Of a stretch of 64,000 nucleotides of DNA, positions 1-11,910 are shown piece after piece (positions within the stretch are counted from its first letter, which is position 1; the number at the start of each line of letters is the position of its first letter). This stretch comes from Harmonia axyridis (lineage: Eukaryota > Arthropoda > Insecta > Coleoptera > Coccinellidae). Both the position numbers and the translations under genes were made by a program. The stretch covers positions 23,538,001 to 23,602,000 of the forward strand of contig NC_059504.1 in the NCBI RefSeq assembly GCF_914767665.1. Reading direction: 5' to 3'. Below the pieces are notes generated by a model. The model had not been told where the DNA came from, searched no databases, and saw nothing but the letters and a program-made list of their open reading frames with translations.

Positions 1-1273
1 TGTATAGCAATGAGTAAACATCCCTTGTGGTGCTATAGTTTTAACTTTGCCTGTACATCGTTTATTTCTCTCGAATTCGCATCCCATTATATGTTTGAGT
101 CACTCTTTTGGAATGTAAGTAAAATTTTCAGAATTTGGCAGATTCGAATTGAAATAAATCTTAAGCACAATGACAAGAACTTCGAACATAACATCCCATA
201 AATCGCTCAACAACTTGATGATTTATCAAATAACGGAAAATGAAGGATAATTGTCAATGGCAGCTTATGTCAGTTGTTTTATCAACTTGTCAGGAAAAAA
301 ATATTTTGAAATTTCTTCTTTAATTTTTTTTGATGTATTGATAAAGTTGAAAAAAACGAGCCTTCTACTGTAAACCTAACCTCACCAGCGGATCTATGAG
401 ATTTTTAGGTGGCAAGGGTTAGGGGATTGCTGCGTTGGTGTGGTTGGTCATGTTGGCCATGTGTTAATGGAAATTTATAACCAGAGTTAAACTTTTTTTT
501 ATTTGAGACAAGTGAAGTGGGTCTTTTTGAGCGCTTCTTCCTCAAATAGAGTGCTATTAACTGGTTATTTTGTCAGGATTAAATAACTTTCATGATGCTG
601 TTCCTCTGTAAACACGATAACTCTCGAACGAAAAAAACAGATATAAGGGTTCAGCATACATGGCTGTTCAAAATTCAGGTTAAATTGTGCGATCAGATTC
701 AAAATAACAATTTCAAATTTCGAGCAGAATTTCATGTTAATCGCCTCACTAGAACCAGAAAAATTAAATTATTTCGAAAAAATAATGACAATACATTTGA
801 TAGAATTGAGATTTTCGGTGTACCTAGTTATAAGATGACAATTTCAAGCTTTGTACGAAATTTTGGTTGATGGAGTCATCAGCATAATCGATTGTTCTTA
901 GAGAATATGGTAAAAAACTAATATTTCAGTGACAACAAATCCGTTCCAGCTGATGTTTGGGATTCATAAAAAGAATTATTCCAAGCCTGATGCAGCTAAA
1001 TGTGGCGAATTATTTTCAGGATATCGAATATTTTGAATATATTTTTTTGAGCGCTCGTTCTCCGAACCGATCAGTAGGTATATACTGGTGAGCTTGTCAG
1101 TTATTTTCAAATTTTGAGTCGTGGATGGTCTAAATACTCTAAATAGATAGTTAAGGTTCGACTCACTGATGACGAATCCTATCTCTTGTTCTATTATTTC
1201 CAGCTGGCCTTATACGATAACTCTCGAATATTGTCGTGAAGACAAGTCCGATCTCTTTGGGATTTTGCATATA
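1..1273. other. Intergenic, no gene recognised
   Basis: No host coding region can be supported here. The longest open frame (592-870) is low-complexity and matches no family I know. The stretch contains old repeat sequence: a segment around 600-770 (GATAACTCTCGAA, and a later part with TTTCATGTTAATCGC) recurs in diverged form at 5325-5350 in the other orientation and at 19590-19640. A 20-base stretch with CTGATGACGAATCC near 1150 recurs near 9750. Confidence 0.5.
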
Positions 1274-2939
1274 TACAAGGTGATTCACCGCGATGGCCTA
1301 TTAGAAGTTCATGAAGAATTAATAATAATTTTGTGTTGAAAATTTGCATTTTGGGGCTTCAAACAATGATCTTTCTCTGTTAAATATTTTCAGACCTCTA
1401 CAACATCCGGTTATACCGGAAACAGACTACATCTTCCTTATTTCAAATGGCCCATAGGTATATTATTGCATCATCAGATAGGTTATATGATGAGAGATCC
1501 ATAAGCCAATAAAATTTTCATTAACGAATAATTTAGTATAATTCTTGAAATGTCAAATTTAGTTATCCAAACATCAAATTTTAGTTTCATTCTGCGTTTT
1601 TTTCTGAAGTCATAGAATTATCCACACAATTAGAAATTGAATTTTTTCCTCGATAACTATTATTCATTTTAGATATAGGGTTTGCTAAAGTAACCCACCC
1701 CCTTTTTGTACGTAGATCGACTGAAAAAATAAAAAATATAGGTTCTAATTTGAAGATCTTGAGTTTTGATGAATTTCAGTTATCGAACTTACTGATGTTC
1801 TGATAAACAACCTGAACATTTTTGATACAAACATTCTTATAAAAATATGTATTTGCAGAATCGAAAATGAAGGAGGTTTTTTCGAAATAGTAATTTACGT
1901 AATAAGTCCGGAAAATAGGGTTTTTTTTGGACGAATAGACAAAGTCTGTGAGTCCAAAATAGTAATTTACGTAACAAGTCCGGAAAATAGGTTTTTTTTG
2001 TACGAATAGACAAAATTCCAGGACGAGCGTAAGCGAGTCCTGGAAGTCTGTGAGTCCAAAAAAACCATTTTCGGGCGTGTTGCGTACAATATTTTTTCGG
2101 CAACCATGTAAAATAATACTATAGCTGCTTTCCATATTTTATTGCGATTGCGATCAAAAAACATGCAAATTTTTGACAACTGATTTCATATGAACTGTCA
2201 GCCGTTATCTCAGTTGCCATGGATTCTATGATTCTTTTCCGGCCTAGTCCGGGAAGTACGTACTTTCCGGACTAGGCCGGGAAATGCTACTTTCTCAGAG
2301 AAAAGCGTCCGGGAAGTGAGCACTTTCCGGACGGTTGCCGAAAAAAAAACCATTTTCGGGCGTGTTGCGCACAATATTTTTTCGGCAACCGTGTAGAACC
2401 ATATTCACAATGACACAAATGACGTGATTTTTTTCCGGCCTAGTCCGGGAAGTACGTACTTTCCGGACTAGGCCGGGAAATGCTACTTTCGCAGAGAAAA
2501 AGCGTCCGGGAAGTGAGCACTTCCCAGACGGTTGCCGAAAAATTCTTTTCTGCAGAAATATCGAAAAAAATGTGGGTCCACATCGCCACAATTTTTTTCA
2601 TAAGAATCCCATTAACTCATGAACCGTTGAAGTTTTACCCAAGTATGGCATAACGCTGAAATTGTCACCAAAAAAGCTATCTAATGAGGCAATAATATAC
2701 TTAGTGTCCCATTTGAAATAAGAAAGTAGTACATACGTTAACTCGTATATATACTGGGTGTGCCATTCGAAATAAGGGAGTAGTAGTCTGTTTCCGGTAT
2801 AAACAGAAGTTGAAGAGATCAGAAAATATTTAAGGGAGAAAATTCTTTATGTCAAACCCCAACATGCAAAATTTCAGCTCAAAATTATGATTAGTTTTCC
2901 ATGAACGTTTAATAAGCCATAGTGGTGAATTACCCTGTA
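1274..2939. mobile_element. Inverted-repeat (TIR) element, 1.67 kb, non-coding
   Basis: The left end begins TACAAGGTGATTCACC and the right end is its inverted counterpart (GGTGAATTACCCTGTA). The inverse similarity extends about 200 bp inward on each side (roughly 1274-1475 against 2695-2939). The same family occurs at 14170-14911, where the core is shorter. The extra length here comes from about 0.7 kb of palindromic DNA at 1890-2580. Open frames on the minus strand (1776-2591) are translations of these repeats and show no transposase motif, so this is a non-autonomous copy. I cannot assign a superfamily. Confidence 0.75.
1890..2580. repeat. GC-rich palindromic direct repeats inside the TIR element
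   Basis: Two near-identical blocks (about 2229-2345 and 2425-2540) each contain two palindromes. One is built on GGCCTAGTCCGGGAAGTACG and its reverse complement, the other on GCGTCCGGGAAGTGAGCAC. A second motif ending TTTTTTCGGCAACC also occurs twice (2057-2108 and 2343-2395), inverted relative to the GGTTGCCGAAAAA ends of the palindrome blocks. A shorter tandem duplication lies at about 1895-2060. The base composition stands out against AT-rich surroundings. Confidence 0.75.
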
Positions 2940-3655
2940 TTGTATTAATAACCTTCATCGCTAATGTAGGCATTGCTCTGGTTTTTTAGTGCAACTAATT
3001 GAATCCATTTACCGATTTAATTTTTTGCAATCTCATCGCTTCTTAAACTTGCGACTGTATGAATTTTTCGATTAAATCACAGGAACGAAATGTAACCACA
3101 TCGAGAACAGTTGAGTTCCGTGTGAAAAAACTATTTTTGAATCGTCGAGTCGTAGGCATAACGAATATTGGAATGCTAGTGATCGGCATAGGCCTGTCTA
3201 ACCAATAATAATATATGTTCACTGTACAAGAACGAAGTGAAGTACTTTTTAACAGGCCCAAATTAATATCAGACGACAAATCAATTAAACGAAGATGGAA
3301 AACATTGCATAATGACTCAAGTAGGTAGGTATCCGTTTCAGACAATGAAAAGTCTACGTGATGATTCTATTTATATCCGGTACATCACTCGTGTCTAAAA
3401 CTAAATATATCTGCACCTCAGTCAAACGTTGGTTGAATGGAAGCAACAGTATTTTCTGTTTAGCGCGGAAAGATTGAAAACGGCGAAAATATTAGTTACT
3501 AGAATTCGTTGAAAACTCTCTCGAAAACTGGATGAATGACGAATATCGTCAACCTTGTTCATCCTTATTCGTAGAACGCGTGGTACGTCTCGTTAATACA
3601 AACATTCTCGACTTGCATTATGTCAGTGTTTAGTTAAATCGGACTAGGCGTCAAC
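2940..3655. promoter_or_regulatory. Upstream region of the MIF4G gene with a candidate initiator
   Basis: This 0.7 kb between a mobile element and the next start codon has no convincing open frame. TCAGT at 3623-3627 fits the arthropod initiator consensus and would place the transcription start 31 nt before the ATG, with no TATA box in view. If transcription starts further upstream, a five-codon upstream frame (3620-3637) would precede the main start. Neither is proven by sequence alone. Confidence 0.3.
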
Positions 3656-4966
3656 ATGTCGGAAGACGGCACTCTAAAACGCAGTTCCAAGACGAATTTC
3701 ACGGCTCTAATGAGGGAAAGGAGTTTTGTGAAGCCAAGTAAAGAACAGAAAAAAAGAAGTCAGACAATGGCTTCGATACGTGGAAAACCGACAATGGAGA
3801 TTTATAGACCTCCCAACGTACGCAGTGATTTCTCAAACAATGCCAAGTTGAACGTACACGCCAAGGAATTCACCATGAATCATCAGGAACTTCCGTATGG
3901 TCTTCAGTCATCAAGAAGCAGCGGTGATATCCTTCTAGAACATCACTTACCACACTTACAACATTCAAAATCCAGCGGAAATGTGTTAAGACATCTGAAT
4001 CACCCTGGAATTATTCCTCTGATACCAACAGCTTTGCCTATACCCTTGATGCACGCATCTTCTCAACTGTTGAACCATCACCTTTCAGGTATGAGTTTTC
4101 CGCAATTTAACAATGAACTCCTAACTCAGCATCCGATATTTACTGGATATAATCAAGCAAAACCTCTGAACTTCATCCCACAACAACCTCATACTCATCA
4201 ACAGGTAGGCAGCAGTCAAAATTTGAAAAGATCAAAAAGTTTGGGCGCTGCAGATTCGCAGAATCTTGCTTCGAAGTTGATGGGATTATCTAAGGAAGGT
4301 ACTGACCTTGGAGTATTCTCCACTGAAGATCAGAAGAATATAAAATTGGCAATCGTTGATCCCAACGAACTGCCATCCAGAATTCTAATGGATTTAGTCA
4401 AAGTCATAATGGAACGAGTCATAGAAGGTATAAAGTACTGTGAAGCAGGTGCCAAACTCTGTATAGCCATTATTGAGCGAGAGAAAAATCAAACTTTCTT
4501 AGAAAGTCTGCTGAACACTTGTCAACAATGGTATCAAGAAAGAGATAAACTGCTAAGAAACATCAAAGTCGGCGATGGTACCAAATTTACATCTTTTATG
4601 TGGTTTCTTACAGAAATGTGTGGTCAACTGAAGAGACACCAACTGAAGGAACAGTTCGAGAACTTGCAACCTGAAATAAGCTTATTATCTATAGTGGCTA
4701 AGTGTTGTCAAGCTTGTGTCACCCCTCCAATCAAATGTCTCCCGGAAACTGAATGTTTATTTTTTGTTTTGACTTCAATAGGGAGGGATTTAGAATCCGA
4801 GTTACCTCAGCAACTGGAACAGCTACTAGTCAGTGTAAGGGATGGGTTTTTGACGGCTAATTCTGCAGCTGTTAGAAGGACTTTACTGCAATTAATCGAG
4901 TTGCATGCGTCCAATTGGCAACTAGCTGGATCATCTGTTTTATATTATTATCCTAGGATCAAGTGA
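3656..4966 (+). CDS. PAM2 + MIF4G domain protein (PAIP1/CTIF/MIF4GD-like)
   Basis: The protein has 436 residues in a single uninterrupted exon. The first 220 residues are low-complexity and basic/Ser-rich, with IYRPPNVR at 49-56, repeated SSGDIL/SSGNVL motifs at 88-110 and KRSKSLG near 191. Residues 64-72 (KLNVHAKEF) fit the PAM2 consensus (L-N-x-x-A-x-E-F), the peptide that binds the MLLE domain of poly(A)-binding protein. Residues about 225-430 form an alpha-helical MIF4G-type domain. Recognisable blocks are EAGAKLCIAIIERE, ESLLNTCQQWYQERDKLL and VRDGFL, then LLQLIELHASNW near the end, and the protein closes with YYYPRIK. Relatives bridge poly(A)-binding protein or cap-binding factors to eIF3/eIF4A, so a cytoplasmic role in mRNA translation or turnover is likely. 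The start has a good context (AAC before ATG). The exact orthologue is undecided: the C-terminus looks more CTIF/MIF4GD-like, the PAM2 more PAIP1-like. Lack of introns could indicate a retrocopy or simply a compact gene. Confidence 0.85.
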   Translation: MSEDGTLKRSSKTNFTALMRERSFVKPSKEQKKRSQTMASIRGKPTMEIYRPPNVRSDFSNNAKLNVHAKEFTMNHQELPYGLQSSRSSGDILLEHHLPHLQHSKSSGNVLRHLNHPGIIPLIPTALPIPLMHASSQLLNHHLSGMSFPQFNNELLTQHPIFTGYNQAKPLNFIPQQPHTHQQVGSSQNLKRSKSLGAADSQNLASKLMGLSKEGTDLGVFSTEDQKNIKLAIVDPNELPSRILMDLVKVIMERVIEGIKYCEAGAKLCIAIIEREKNQTFLESLLNTCQQWYQERDKLLRNIKVGDGTKFTSFMWFLTEMCGQLKRHQLKEQFENLQPEISLLSIVAKCCQACVTPPIKCLPETECLFFVLTSIGRDLESELPQQLEQLLVSVRDGFLTANSAAVRRTLLQLIELHASNWQLAGSSVLYYYPRIK

Positions 4967-5988
4967 TAAGTGAGTGAAAGCAGAAATGATTGAACCATTT
5001 TATTTTTATATTATAATCAATCGAGTTGTCACCTGATTTATTTAAATCTAGACTAATAATTTTACAATTATTATCAAAAATTTATTGAAAGGTACTTATA
5101 GTACGTAACTTAATTCGTTAGAAAGATTTTTGAGTCAGACTTGTATTATGATAAGATTGTTATTTCAAATCTGCGCGCAAATTTTAACTCGGTCGGATCT
5201 GTGGTACGGGTCTTTTTTTATATTTTGCTTATTATTTTTCATCAAAAAATTCCAACTAGGTGGGATCTTTATATGGAGATATTGGGTTATTTCTTTCAAT
5301 CTTCTGTTTCAAGTTTCTAGGTTTTCCTTTCGAGAGTTATAGTGTTTACAGTTGGACCTTATCATTTGATACCATGTCCGGTATGAAATTAGGAAGATAT
5401 ATAAATTCTGACCAATTGGTCCTCTTTCATATGAAATGAATGTTCAAAATCACCTCTTTTCCAACAATACGAAGGCTAATGAACAATTTATCGCATAAGT
5501 ATAATTTTTCGATTTAAAACGAAATATTATTAATGATGATACTGAGTAAGTTATTCATGTAAAGTTGTTCAAAATAAAATGTGGTTGGAAATAAAATATA
5601 ATGCCGACAAATACTGAATGGATTTGTCATAATTATCATATCTACCATTTGAAAACGATTAGCGTACATTCAGTAAAGTAAGCAAATTCTAATTTAATTA
5701 AGTATTAAGTATTTTCATGGAATCATTCATTACTTGATGGATTTCATTATAAATAAAATTACACAAATTTTATTCACGAATATTTTATGTTTGCGATAAT
5801 TGTTTCGTCATATTAGTTGAAATGTAATCTGAACACAGTGTCAGCTAAGCAATTGCCGCAAACATCAAAAAAATTTTGTAAATCAATTTGTTTTATATTC
5901 TTTATTATTTAACATATTTTTATATCCCATTTCCTCCTGAGATAGACGAAAGAAGTCAATACAATACTATTAAAAAAAAAATTTGTTT
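4967..5988. other. 3' flank of the MIF4G gene, no further gene seen
   Basis: This is AT-rich, probably the 3' untranslated region followed by intergenic DNA. The 70-codon frame at 5130-5342 is hydrophobic low-complexity sequence that overlaps a dispersed repeat motif (TTCGAGAGTTATAGTGTTTA near 5327), so it is not called as a gene. Confidence 0.4.
5573..5578 (+). promoter_or_regulatory. Candidate poly(A) signal for the MIF4G gene
   Basis: AATAAA lies about 600 bp after the stop codon, with a second AATAAA at 5590. In DNA this AT-rich the hexamer occurs often by chance, so position relative to the gene is the only support. Confidence 0.3.
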
Positions 5989-6116
5989 GCATATATCGAA
6001 AAGTATTTTCTCAGAATTTTTATGATTAGCTATAGTAATATACAGGGTGTTCGCATATATCGAAAAGTATTTTCTCAGAATTTTTATGATTAGCTCTAGT
6101 AATATATAGGGTGTTT
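5989..6116. repeat. Two-copy tandem repeat, 64-bp period
   Basis: The segment starting GCATATATCGAAAAGTATTT at 5989 is repeated at 6053 with few changes. Each copy ends in a TATA(C/T)AGGGTGTT motif that matches the terminus of the adjoining TIR element, suggesting the duplication included its edge. Confidence 0.85.
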
Positions 6117-7304
6117 CCAGTTAGACTGCCTTTATTAGACGTTTCTGGAGAACGAAGCTCTGTATATTTTGTTGTTCCCTATTCAGCTAAAATTTTTTCA
6201 AAGTGCCTTCAATTTCAATTTCGATTTTTTTTTAATTTTATTTTATAGATATTATCAAAATTATCATTCTCAATTACTCCTTCCTCATATTATGGCGTTA
6301 GTCTTAATAATTTCCAAAATATAAAAAAAAAACTGAAAAAAGGGAAATTTAGATAGTCATTCTTATATGATTTACTTTTATTACAAATATATTATGCATG
6401 AACGCAATTCACTTTTTTCGATTTGAATGATGTAGGAATATCGCAGATTTCTTGAATTTGAAAAATATCAACACATGATGTTTCAAATATTGCGCCAAAA
6501 ATTTGTATTTTCAAATTGGAACCCTATTTTTATGATTGTTATTCATTTCATGAGAATAATATTCTACTAGCTTAAATAATGAATACTCGTACATCTGTTA
6601 TTTGTGAAAAAATTGCATATTTTATTTTCTATGCTCAAAGAATATTGGTCTGAAACGAAATCTAGTAACAGATTGGATAAAACTGACCCTAAATAGGTAT
6701 AACATAAATTCATGAAATCTCGAAATTTCTCTTGAATAATCGAATTTGAAAGCATAATCATTTTTGAACTCTACCCTTATTTTTCTCATAAGAATACAAT
6801 GCAACCATAGTAAATAGTGTTTTAATTTGAAAATCAAAACTATGACCAAATTTTTATTCATAATATTTGGCACAAAATTTGAAACAGCCTGTGATCATAT
6901 TCCTAACCAGAAGAAGAAGATCATATTTCTCAAATTTAACAGATGCACCATATTCCAACATCATTCTACTTCGAAAAATATAATGGTGTTAACGCATAGG
7001 ATATTTACAGTAAAAATAATTCACATAATAGTGATTGTTTATCAAGTTTTACAGTTTTTTCAAATATTTTGACAATATTAGGACTGACGCTACTATTTGA
7101 GGAAGAAGTGATTGAGAATATAAATCATAATATTCAAGAAAAAAATAAGAAAATGGTTTTGTTTATTTCTTGTATAACCGGAGCTTTCGAAAATATTTTA
7201 TCTGAATAGAAAATTACGAACAATATCATATGCCAAATTTCCAGATTTTAAGTAGGCCTCGTTCTCCAAAAACATCTTATAGGTAGTGTAATTTGAAACA
7301 CCAT
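6104..7304. mobile_element. Degraded TIR element, 1.2 kb
   Basis: The left end (GGGTGTTTCCAGTTAGACTG, 6109 on) and the inverse of the right end (GGTGTTTCAAATTACACTAC, reading down from 7304) align for more than 100 bp. Shared inner blocks include TTTCTGGAGAACGA / TTTTTGGAGAACGA and CTATTCAGCTAAAAT / CTATTCAGATAAAAT. The interior has no transposase-like frame. It is an old non-autonomous copy. Confidence 0.65.
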
Positions 7305-7415
7305 GTCTACTACCCTCTATACCCTAATTAGCTCGAGAATCCTTGTCTAGGCGGGTGTGTCCAGAGAACTGAGAAGCCTCCTTATACTCACAACCGTGTC
7401 AATCAAAAAATTTTA

Positions 7416-10400
7416 TATATGTACATGATGGACCAATAAGCGAGGTAAGCGGCTATATCTCAGGATCCACTCATCGTAGAGACTTGCGGTAAACATACCT
7501 CTACCGCTAGGGGGCGTAATAGCTACCGTCGAGTAGAAAAATTAATTTTACTCGAAAATGTTCCAAATGAAGTTGAAGAAAAAATATCATCACTGTAAAC
7601 CTTGGAAAATTCTCTATCTTTTTGAACTGTCACTTTCGATTTTACGACATCGAATAAGGGTAGGTGAAAGGGAGAAATCTGACTGATTGAAATGCCTGTA
7701 ACCTCAGTTTGGTTCAACATTTTTGAGCAAATTAGATCTCGTCTGAGAGGTAATATCTTGTTGATTGATGACAAAATATACTCATGGCAAATTTGTTTTT
7801 GCTGCTTTCGATAGGGGGCGCTAAGTCAGAAATTCATTGTTTTGTTCATTTTACTCCGAAATTTCAAATGTAATGATAGGATGATTCTCTTAACAGAAAC
7901 AGAAATTCCATCAAATTTGCATGAAATACCCTGAAGGTCGCAAAGCGATAGTTTCAGGCGTTCTGAAGTTTTTCAATACAAATTGGATGGGATTTCTGTT
8001 TCTGTCAGAACTTAAGGGTGTTCAATACCTTGTTCATACCACTGCTATTTCAGTGCTAATTTCAGTGCATTCCAATTCCAAAGTACAGGTCGGATTCATT
8101 TCATTTTTTGAGTGAACAATGACGTGATATAGTGAACTTGAAGATCCCGTCTCGATTTCCAAAAAAAAATCGATAGTATTCCGCAAATCGAACTTTGAAA
8201 TTGAACACTTTCTTTAAATGACTATTCAGCTTCAGAGAGACTTCTCATTTCAAGTAACTCATCCACAAATGTTCAGTGATATTATGTGTTTTGAATTGGT
8301 GCAAAAATTTTTTTAAAATTGCTTGATTTGTTTTAATTGTAGATGATTTTCATATGGAATTATGCTTTTTGGAACGCCTCCCAAAGGTTTACGCCTTTTT
8401 GCAACATGAACGCCAATAGAATCTTGGACTGTATTTTATGGCTCGAGATGAATGACACTTTTATGATTTACGAGGGTAGGGTTTCTCTGATTGGCTAAAA
8501 TTGTGTACATTACTAGTTTATGACAATATTGCACTGAAGAATAGGGAAAGGTAGAAAACTTGTTATGAAATCATTGTTAGAATTAGAAACGATACTGTTC
8601 CTAAAATATATATGCTAGCTGATTTTATTCGTAATGATGTCTGGAGAATTACATTTTGAGCGCTTAGTATCATAAAGAAAATTTCAAAAGTCATAAAGAA
8701 ATTAAGATGAAAAAAAGGTATCTGGATTTTTGCCGAAATGTGGAAAATTATTAATATTTCAGAAATCTGACAAAAAATTCTCAAAAAAAAAAATTTCTTT
8801 TGAAAAACTCCCTATTCCCGAAACTCTATCTACAATATTTACCATTTAAATTTAACCCTGAAAATAGGCAATTCTTGATTAAGAAAATTTTCTCGTACTT
8901 CCTTCATTAATATTAACTTGAAAAAATTTATAGTAAAAATTTTTCGCTTCGTGAAGCCATTCTTGTATACATACCTCCTTGAAAATTTCATGTCATAAAA
9001 GTTTAAGAAATTGCAATATTTTTTTTAAATAATCTTTTTCGTTAGTTGATTTGTTGCCCTAGAGAAAGAGAACAATATACATCTCTTTCAACTCGAAGAG
9101 TTGAACGTTAAATCGTTATTCCAAATTTGAATTTAAAGCAAAGAATTGTGAAAAATATTGAGAATTTTTCTACCTGAAGTAAAAGAAATATTACCAATTC
9201 AAAAGAAAGAATCGAATATTACTTATCTTCACCTATAGCCAATAAGAGTATTGCTGATTCCTATAAGCAATTATTTATATGTATATTATATTTCCTTGAG
9301 ATATTAACGAGTCCAACTCATTGTTACATTAAATCCTGTTCTGTCCCCACAATGTCAGAAAGAAGTATGGTCTAAAATTTCTCAATTTTCCTGATTCACA
9401 TGGTAGAAGTTCATCCAAATATATGCCATATTTTATTCCAACATTGAATTAGGCAAATCGAAATGATAAATATAAAAAAGTATGTAAATTTCATTCTATT
9501 CAGTTCATAAAACGTATAAAAAAATATCATGTCTTTATATCTTTCAATCAGATGATTTTGACATTTGACCATCTCAGTGTAATAAATCACCTTTTTTATT
9601 GCTTTTAGGTTCTTGACAGATTGCCCTCAGTAGCATCTTTGTTCGAATCAAGAGAAATCATATATTCTTCTCTCTGTAATGCTTTCTCCTCTACGAGCTT
9701 CTGAAAAATCACGTGACACTAGGTCCATGGATATTAGGTCTATGTGTATGACTCACTGATGACGAATCCGTCCTCAACTTCGATTCTGGTCAGTCCTATT
9801 TATGACAACTAGATGGATTTATGAGGTTATGAAAATAGTTTTATGATATGCAGCCCTTTCTCACTATCTATAAATCAAACTAAAACCTTATGAAACGTCA
9901 TTTGTTAGAATATATAAGAACAGATATTTGTAGATAATTCAATTTTGAAGGCATAACTTATTCCATTTATGAAAAGGAGCTGTCTAATTAGTATATTTTC
10001 TATATGCTGAGTACCTACCTATATATTCGAATGGATGCAGCCCTTTCTCACTATCTATATTTTTTCTCCGATTGACAACAAATTTCAATTTTGCAGACAC
10101 ATATCAATCAGTAAAGTATTACTTTTCCTGCCTACGCAGCAAAGTAAGTACTTTCATGCTTAGGCATCATCAGAAATGATTAATGGAAAAAAAAAATTTC
10201 AAACTACAATTATTATGGACATATACATTTCCATAGCAACCAACCATCGAACAATTGCAATTTGTATGAAATTTCATTTCAATTTATCACTACAAAAAAA
10301 ATTAAAAGATCAATACTTATACATGGCCGAGCGTAGCGTGACTAGGAATTCAGCTGAGGTAGTCAATTTACTGCTTTGCCGCCTAATAAAACAAATAACT

Positions 10401-11910
10401 ATCAAAAGTGACTTTTATTTGACAATAACCTTTTTTATCCGATTTGAAAAAATTATTAAATATTGAACTTAGATGAGCTGAATATATCTGTAAAAACCCC
10501 AAGTGTTCCTTTTCTTATTGCCTTCACTCATTTTTTTACGTGTCAAATGTCAAATAATCATTTTGAATTTCAGTAGAATATCAGAAATTCTCATCTAGAT
10601 AAACAAACCGACAACAATAACCTAATAAATCACATGTCTTATATTCCTATACCCACTTTTGTGGTCTCCAAAGGCGCATAAAATGAGAACTCAAAAGCTT
10701 CTCGAATTTTTCATTCTAGAAATCTCAATATGCACTCTTTATGATTTTCTCTGTGAAATCATACACTCAGAGATAATCATATATTTTTTTCTATTATCCA
10801 TATTCGATATACGTCCATGACAGTGGTTCATTGTCATTTCTGTATTCACAATATTTACAGTAATTATCTTATTTAGTAATATATAACTAAACAAATATAA
10901 CAAATTTTCCTTCTTTTGAAGAAGTTTTCCAAAGAATTTTGCTTACTCATAATAAGATTGTGATATATAAGGTTGTTACATATAATGGATATTCCTTCTG
11001 GGGGGTATATATCCCCCTTATCCCCCCCTAGGATACGCCACTGTATCTAAACTGAACTGAATTTCTAAAGTTTACAGAAACACAAATTTACTCTTTGCTG
11101 GGCTTCATCGAGAGTTGAGATTTTATTAGGGGCAATAAATACCAAACAGGCGGTTCTTCAAATTGAATGGGTGTGTCAGGTACAAATCTACCAAAAATTT
11201 TCGGGTAGCTCCATCTAGCGGAATTGCAGTTTCAGCGCAAAGTAGTCTACAACCTTAAAGACACAATTTGGTTTTTAGCAGTGCATCAGTTGAAGAATAT
11301 CTTCTTTCGGCCATAACTTCAGAACGCCTGAAACTATCGCTTTGCGACCTTCAGGGTTTTTCATGCAAATTTGATGGAATTTCTGTTTCTGTTAAGAGAA
11401 TCATCTTATCATTACATTTTAAATTTCGGAGTAAAATGAACAAAACAATGAACTTCTGACTTAGCGCCCCCTATCGAAAGCAGAAAAAACAAATTTATCA
11501 TGAGTATATTTTGTCCTCGATCAACAAGATATTAAGTTTCAGACGAGATCTTTTTTGCTCAAAAATGTTGAGCCAAACTGAACTTATAGGCATTTCAATC
11601 AATCGGATTTCTCCCTTTCACCTACCCTCATTTGATGTCGTAAAATCGAAAGTAACAATTCAAAATGAGAGAGAATTTTTCAAGGATTACAGTGATGATA
11701 TTTTTTCTTCAACTTCATATGAATTATTTTCGAGTAAAATTCATTTTTCTACTCGACGCCCCCTAGAGGTAGAGGTATGAACTTCATAACAATTTCCGGT
11801 GTGTTTTCTTGTACACTTTAGTAGTAATAATTTTAACTGCAAGTCTCTACGATGAGTGGATCCTGAGATATAGCCGCTCACCTCGCTTATTTGCCCATCC
11901 TGTACATATA
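7416..11910. mobile_element. Large TIR element, 4.5 kb with about 570-bp inverted repeats
   Basis: The ends read TATATGTACATGATGGACC on the left and, inverted, TATATGTACAGGATGGGC on the right. Inverse similarity continues through about 7416-7985 against 11290-11910. It includes the landmarks GGATCCACTCATCGTAGAGA, TAGGGGGCGCTAAGTCAGAA and CCTGAAGGTCGCAAAGCGAT. The interior (about 7990-11290) contains no frame I can recognise, only short frames in AT-rich DNA, a repeated GATGCAGCCCTTTCTCAC motif (9849, 10036) and a GGGGG/CCCCC hairpin near 11000. A non-autonomous element, or an autonomous one that has decayed beyond recognition. Confidence 0.75.

Noticed and set aside
592..870. 92-codon plus-strand frame as a gene
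   Set aside because: Segments of it recur as dispersed repeats at 5325 and 19590, and it has no domain or splice context.
1776..2591. Several minus-strand frames of 70-119 codons
   Set aside because: They translate palindromic and duplicated DNA of the mobile element, overlap one another in different frames and show no protein domain.
10970..11050. GGGGGG/CCCCCCC hairpin and CGCCACTG end as a separate mobile element
   Set aside because: Resembles one terminus of an element, but no matching opposite end was found.
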